A stretch of DNA of 26,005 nt from Fen-999 sp044220545 (GTDB taxonomy: Bacteria; Pseudomonadota; Gammaproteobacteria; Burkholderiales; Rhodocyclaceae), in NCBI GenBank assembly GCA_044220545.1, contig JBGAQX010000044.1, positions 1 through 26,005 on the forward strand, written 5' to 3'. How positions within the stretch are numbered: position 1 is the stretch's first letter; every line of letters begins with the position of its first letter. This document shows positions 23,492-26,005 of the stretch, one piece after another. Under the pieces are notes generated by a model that ran no database searches, was not told the DNA's origin, and was given only the letters and a program-made list of their open reading frames with translations. Position numbers and translations under genes: made by a program.

Positions 23492-25036
23492 CTAGAACTG
23501 GACGGAAATCGACCCTACCACCGCATTCTCGGTATAGGGACTTGTTCCGCTGGTCTCGGTTCGGCGGGCGGTCAAGGCCCCGTTGGTCTTGGCGCCGAGC
23601 TTGGTGGTAATACCTGCCGAGAGTGATTTCTGCGTGCTTTCCGGGTTCACCGTGCTTGTCGTACTCGCACCCGTGCTGCGCGACCGGGCGCCGGTAACAC
23701 TCAGCGAGGATAGCGCCGACAGTTGGTGGGACCAACTGGCACTGAACCCCTGCTGGGTGATCGCGGAGACATTGGAAAAGTCGTCGGTGGCAACCAGAAG
23801 GGTGCCCAAGCTATCGTTACGCGTTCGATTGACCGCCAAGGTCAAGGTGTTTCTGACGCCAAGCAGGGCATAGGAGAGCTCCTGGCGCCGCATCACCGTT
23901 ACTTGGGAACTAAGAAATCCGGCGTTAACCTGAGCATTCGGGGCTATGCCGTTTTGTTGAAGAAGGTTATTCACAAATGCCGTTCGCGCCGCCCGATCAG
24001 GGATGCTGGAGGTCATCTGACTGAACAACAGGTCAAAGATATTGCCAAGACCCACGGTGCCGACCTGATTTGGCAGGGCGCTGATATCACGGCTATCGAC
24101 ATAGCTGATGGCGCTGCGCGGCAGGCGGTGTCTGGCGCTGAAATTGTGACCGTGACCAAAGAAGCGCTTTTCCCGGAATGCGGATAGTTGAGTGCGCTCG
24201 GTCGGATTCCAGTCCGCGCCATAGCCGCTGGTGTTCCAACTCTGCTTGCTCAGGGACAGGAAGTCATTGTTCTCGCGGCCAAGGCTTGCCGAAAATCGCA
24301 GTTGTGGATCCACACGAAAGATCAGTTGCCCACGCAACCGGTCGCTCTCGTTCCTGCGTCCGAGGCTATAGTCGAATTTCTGCCGACTCGCATCCGCAGA
24401 CCAGCCGAGAAAAGTCAGCGGTGAATCGCCCTGAATCCTCCCTTGCAACTCCTGAATATCGGAATCGGAACCTGCCGAGGATTTTGCCCGAAGGAAAGAA
24501 CGGCTGTAGCGCGCCTCATAGTCGGCGGAGCTACCCGCTTTGCCCCTCAAGTAGGGCGAAATGCGGAAAAATTTGGTTTCAGTCGAATTGTTGTTATCGC
24601 TGTAATAGCTGGGCGACTGCACGCCGAAGGCGGAAATATTTTGCCGGCTAATGCCGCCATTGACATCGACAAAGAGAAGCTTTTCAACTGCTTCAAGGGT
24701 ACCAAAGGAATTCAGGGAGTGCTGGGTCTGGCTACCGCGCGTACCCTGCGCATACAGCAGTTCGCTCAGGTGGTAGTCAAGATGCATCTTTAGGCGGGCG
24801 GTATTCCCATCCAGCCGGATACCCGGGCTAATCTCGGTTATCTGATCGCCGGTCTTGGTACCCTGCCCGGGAGCAACGTTATCGGTGAAGGTCTCCTGCA
24901 CGGTAACACTTGGCACAATATTCCAGGCGCGCCCTGCCGGGGAGCCAAGGTCAGCCGAAGACTGCGCAATGACGTTGCCAGTGGAACCCGCCAGGGCGGC
25001 GCCGAACACTAGAATGGTCAAGGCAGTCCTTCGCAT
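23492..25036 (-). CDS. XrtA/PEP-CTERM system-associated outer-membrane beta-barrel protein
   Basis: A 514-residue protein with a signal peptide (MRRTALTILVFGAALAG, cut after about A24) and many alternating amphipathic strands such as ARLKMHLDYHLSELLYA and ADYEARYSRSFLRA. It ends in SISVQF, whose terminal phenylalanine is the outer-membrane insertion signal. The segment VPSVTVQETFTDNV and the position between kinase and ATPase match the XrtA-associated family TIGR03016. A role as outer-membrane EPS channel or secretin-like pore partner is plausible but unproven. It starts three bases after the kinase stop. Confidence 0.9.
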   Translation of the reverse strand: MRRTALTILVFGAALAGSTGNVIAQSSADLGSPAGRAWNIVPSVTVQETFTDNVAPGQGTKTGDQITEISPGIRLDGNTARLKMHLDYHLSELLYAQGTRGSQTQHSLNSFGTLEAVEKLLFVDVNGGISRQNISAFGVQSPSYYSDNNNSTETKFFRISPYLRGKAGSSADYEARYSRSFLRAKSSAGSDSDIQELQGRIQGDSPLTFLGWSADASRQKFDYSLGRRNESDRLRGQLIFRVDPQLRFSASLGRENNDFLSLSKQSWNTSGYGADWNPTERTQLSAFREKRFFGHGHNFSARHRLPRSAISYVDSRDISALPNQVGTVGLGNIFDLLFSQMTSSIPDRAARTAFVNNLLQQNGIAPNAQVNAGFLSSQVTVMRRQELSYALLGVRNTLTLAVNRTRNDSLGTLLVATDDFSNVSAITQQGFSASWSHQLSALSSLSVTGARSRSTGASTTSTVNPESTQKSLSAGITTKLGAKTNGALTARRTETSGTSPYTENAVVGSISVQF

Positions 25037-25039
25037 TGC

Positions 25040-25960
25040 TCAGTGCCCGCTCGCTCTCTTTTCCTGCGCATAGCCGTAACCATAGCCATAGCCATAGCCA
25101 TAGCCGAAGCTGCCCATCGGATCGATTGAAACTCGATTGAGCACCATCATCTTCACCGGACAAGCTTCGATCGCAGCCAATGCCTGCTTGACCTGACCGT
25201 GCAAGGTATGCTCAGCACGAGTCACCATGACGATCTGCCCCATGTGCGCCGCCAGTTCGCGCGCCTCCGTGGTCACGAGCAAGGGCGGCGAATCGAAAAT
25301 AATGATTCGATCATCGTACCGTTTGGCCATGTCGGCAAGCAGGCGAGTCATCGAGTCGCTCGCCAGCAACTCGGTCGCTCGCGGATGCTGGGTCCCGGCC
25401 GGCAGCAGGCTGAGCTTCTCGACGTTAGTCTTCAGCAACATGCCTGACAGATCCAGCGAATCCTGTGACAGGATATCGAGCAGACCCGGCCCCGGCGATA
25501 GGCCCAAGACGTTGAGCATAGAGGGCTTGGCCACGTCGGCATCGACCAGCATCACGGTCGTATCAAGCTCCATGGCGATGCTCATGGCGAGATTGATCGC
25601 CGTGAATGTCTTGCCCTCGCCCGGCACGGCGCTGGTCACCATGATGAGGTTGCCATTCGCCACCGGTGCCGCCCCCTTGCCCATGGCGTTATCGATCAAG
25701 GGCCGCTTGATGACGCGGTATTCATCGGCAATCTGCGAACGTGGTGCATGTGGGGTAATGAATCCGGCCGCGCCGATGGCGTCGAAGTCGATAACGACGC
25801 GCTTGGCCGGAGACTCGGCGACGGCCGCCGGGGAACCGGCCCTGACGGACGCGGTAACGGCCGGAGCTGCCTTGGCCGCCGCAACCACGTCTTCCGGGAT
25901 ATCGACACCGGCCTTGCGCAATTGTTCGAGACGATTCGCGGCCTGTTCAATCAGACTCAT
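25040..25960 (-). CDS. XrtA-associated tyrosine autokinase (BY-kinase, EPS chain control)
   Basis: A 306-residue cytoplasmic bacterial tyrosine kinase (TIGR03018-like). It has Walker A TSAVPGEGKT (109-118), Walker A' VMLVDADVAKPS (136-147) and Walker B IIIFDSPPLL. The N-terminus (MSLIEQAANRLEQLRKAG) is the usual opening, followed by an Ala/Pro-rich linker (about 30-52). The tail carries six Gly-Tyr dipeptides at 286-297, the likely autophosphorylation cluster. Kinases of this kind lack membrane segments and work with a separate chain-length determinant protein to control polymer length and export; that partner may be the gene cut off at the right edge. A strong GGGAGG ribosome site precedes ATG 25960. 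Confidence 0.94.
   Translation of the reverse strand: MSLIEQAANRLEQLRKAGVDIPEDVVAAAKAAPAVTASVRAGSPAAVAESPAKRVVIDFDAIGAAGFITPHAPRSQIADEYRVIKRPLIDNAMGKGAAPVANGNLIMVTSAVPGEGKTFTAINLAMSIAMELDTTVMLVDADVAKPSMLNVLGLSPGPGLLDILSQDSLDLSGMLLKTNVEKLSLLPAGTQHPRATELLASDSMTRLLADMAKRYDDRIIIFDSPPLLVTTEARELAAHMGQIVMVTRAEHTLHGQVKQALAAIEACPVKMMVLNRVSIDPMGSFGYGYGYGYGYGYAQEKRASGH
25070..25105 (-). repeat. Hexanucleotide repeat coding for the (Gly-Tyr)6 kinase tail
   Basis: Six tandem Gly-Tyr units, four of them exact GGCTAT copies in a row (25082-25105), one GGTTAC and one more GGCTAT. The unit is six bases, so gain or loss of copies stays in frame and changes only the number of tail tyrosines. Confidence 0.95.
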
Positions 25961-25964
25961 AGGG

Positions 25965-26005
25965 TCATCCTCCCGCCGAACGATTCGCCATCAGCACCAA
26001 GACCA
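25965..26005 (-). CDS. C-terminal end of an upstream gene, partial
   Basis: One minus-strand frame reads VLVLMANRSAGG and then stops at TGA 25967-25965, four bases before the kinase start. Only 12 codons are visible, too few to identify it. From the usual order of XrtA loci I expect the chain-length determinant (Wzz-like) protein; the hydrophobic VLVLM followed by a short polar tail fits a C-terminal membrane helix but proves nothing. The other two frames either stop early or remain open, so the call depends on position. Confidence 0.35.
   Translation of the reverse strand, partial: VLVLMANRSAGG
25969..25974 (-). promoter_or_regulatory. Ribosome binding site of the kinase gene
   Basis: The minus strand reads GGGAGG eight bases before ATG 25960 and overlaps the end of the preceding gene, supporting the start and co-translation. 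Confidence 0.7.

Noticed and set aside
25069..25105. Tandem repeat considered as a CRISPR or intergenic repeat
   Set aside because: The unit is six bases, has no spacers and is inside the kinase reading frame.

Overview
The window is one stretch of a betaproteobacterial exopolysaccharide (EPS) locus built around an exosortase A / PEP-CTERM protein-sorting system. Every gene I accept is on the minus strand, so the locus reads from high to low coordinates. The GC-rich coding sequence, the betaproteobacterial form of exosortase A (XrtA fused to EpsI) and the set of XrtA-associated protein families suggest a floc- or biofilm-forming member of the Rhodocyclales or a relative (Dechloromonas, Zoogloea, Thauera, Azoarcus type). 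This placement is an inference from family resemblance; no rRNA or species marker is present.

Right part (26005 to 16016) is the export and sorting module: the tail of an upstream gene (possibly the chain-length determinant), a tyrosine autokinase with a Gly-Tyr repeat tail, an outer-membrane beta-barrel, an ExeA-like ATPase, an XrtA-type polysaccharide deacetylase, a FemAB-like acyltransferase, exosortase A fused to EpsI, and the large periplasmic TPR protein PrsT. Genes are nearly abutting or overlapping and probably form one operon.

Middle (16015 to 14993) holds a single PEP-CTERM protein gene as its own unit. It has a near-perfect sigma-54 promoter, a consensus-matching IHF site and TGTC/GACA palindromes upstream, and a strong intrinsic terminator downstream. 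The exosortase substrate therefore seems to be regulated separately from the export and glycan genes.

Left part (14939 to 1) is the glycan assembly module: four GT4-type glycosyltransferases, two asparagine-synthetase-like amidotransferases, a SAM methyltransferase, an AlgD-like GDP-mannose dehydrogenase, a transglutaminase-like membrane protein of unknown role, a second polysaccharide deacetylase, a CapK/PaaK-like adenylate-forming ligase and the start of a Wzx-like flippase that runs off the left edge. Together they predict a Wzx/Wzy-type acidic polymer, probably containing a uronic acid that may be amidated, and deacetylated, methylated or otherwise decorated. No rRNA, tRNA, CRISPR array, insertion sequence or phage gene was seen. 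The longest stretch without a gene is about 160 bases.
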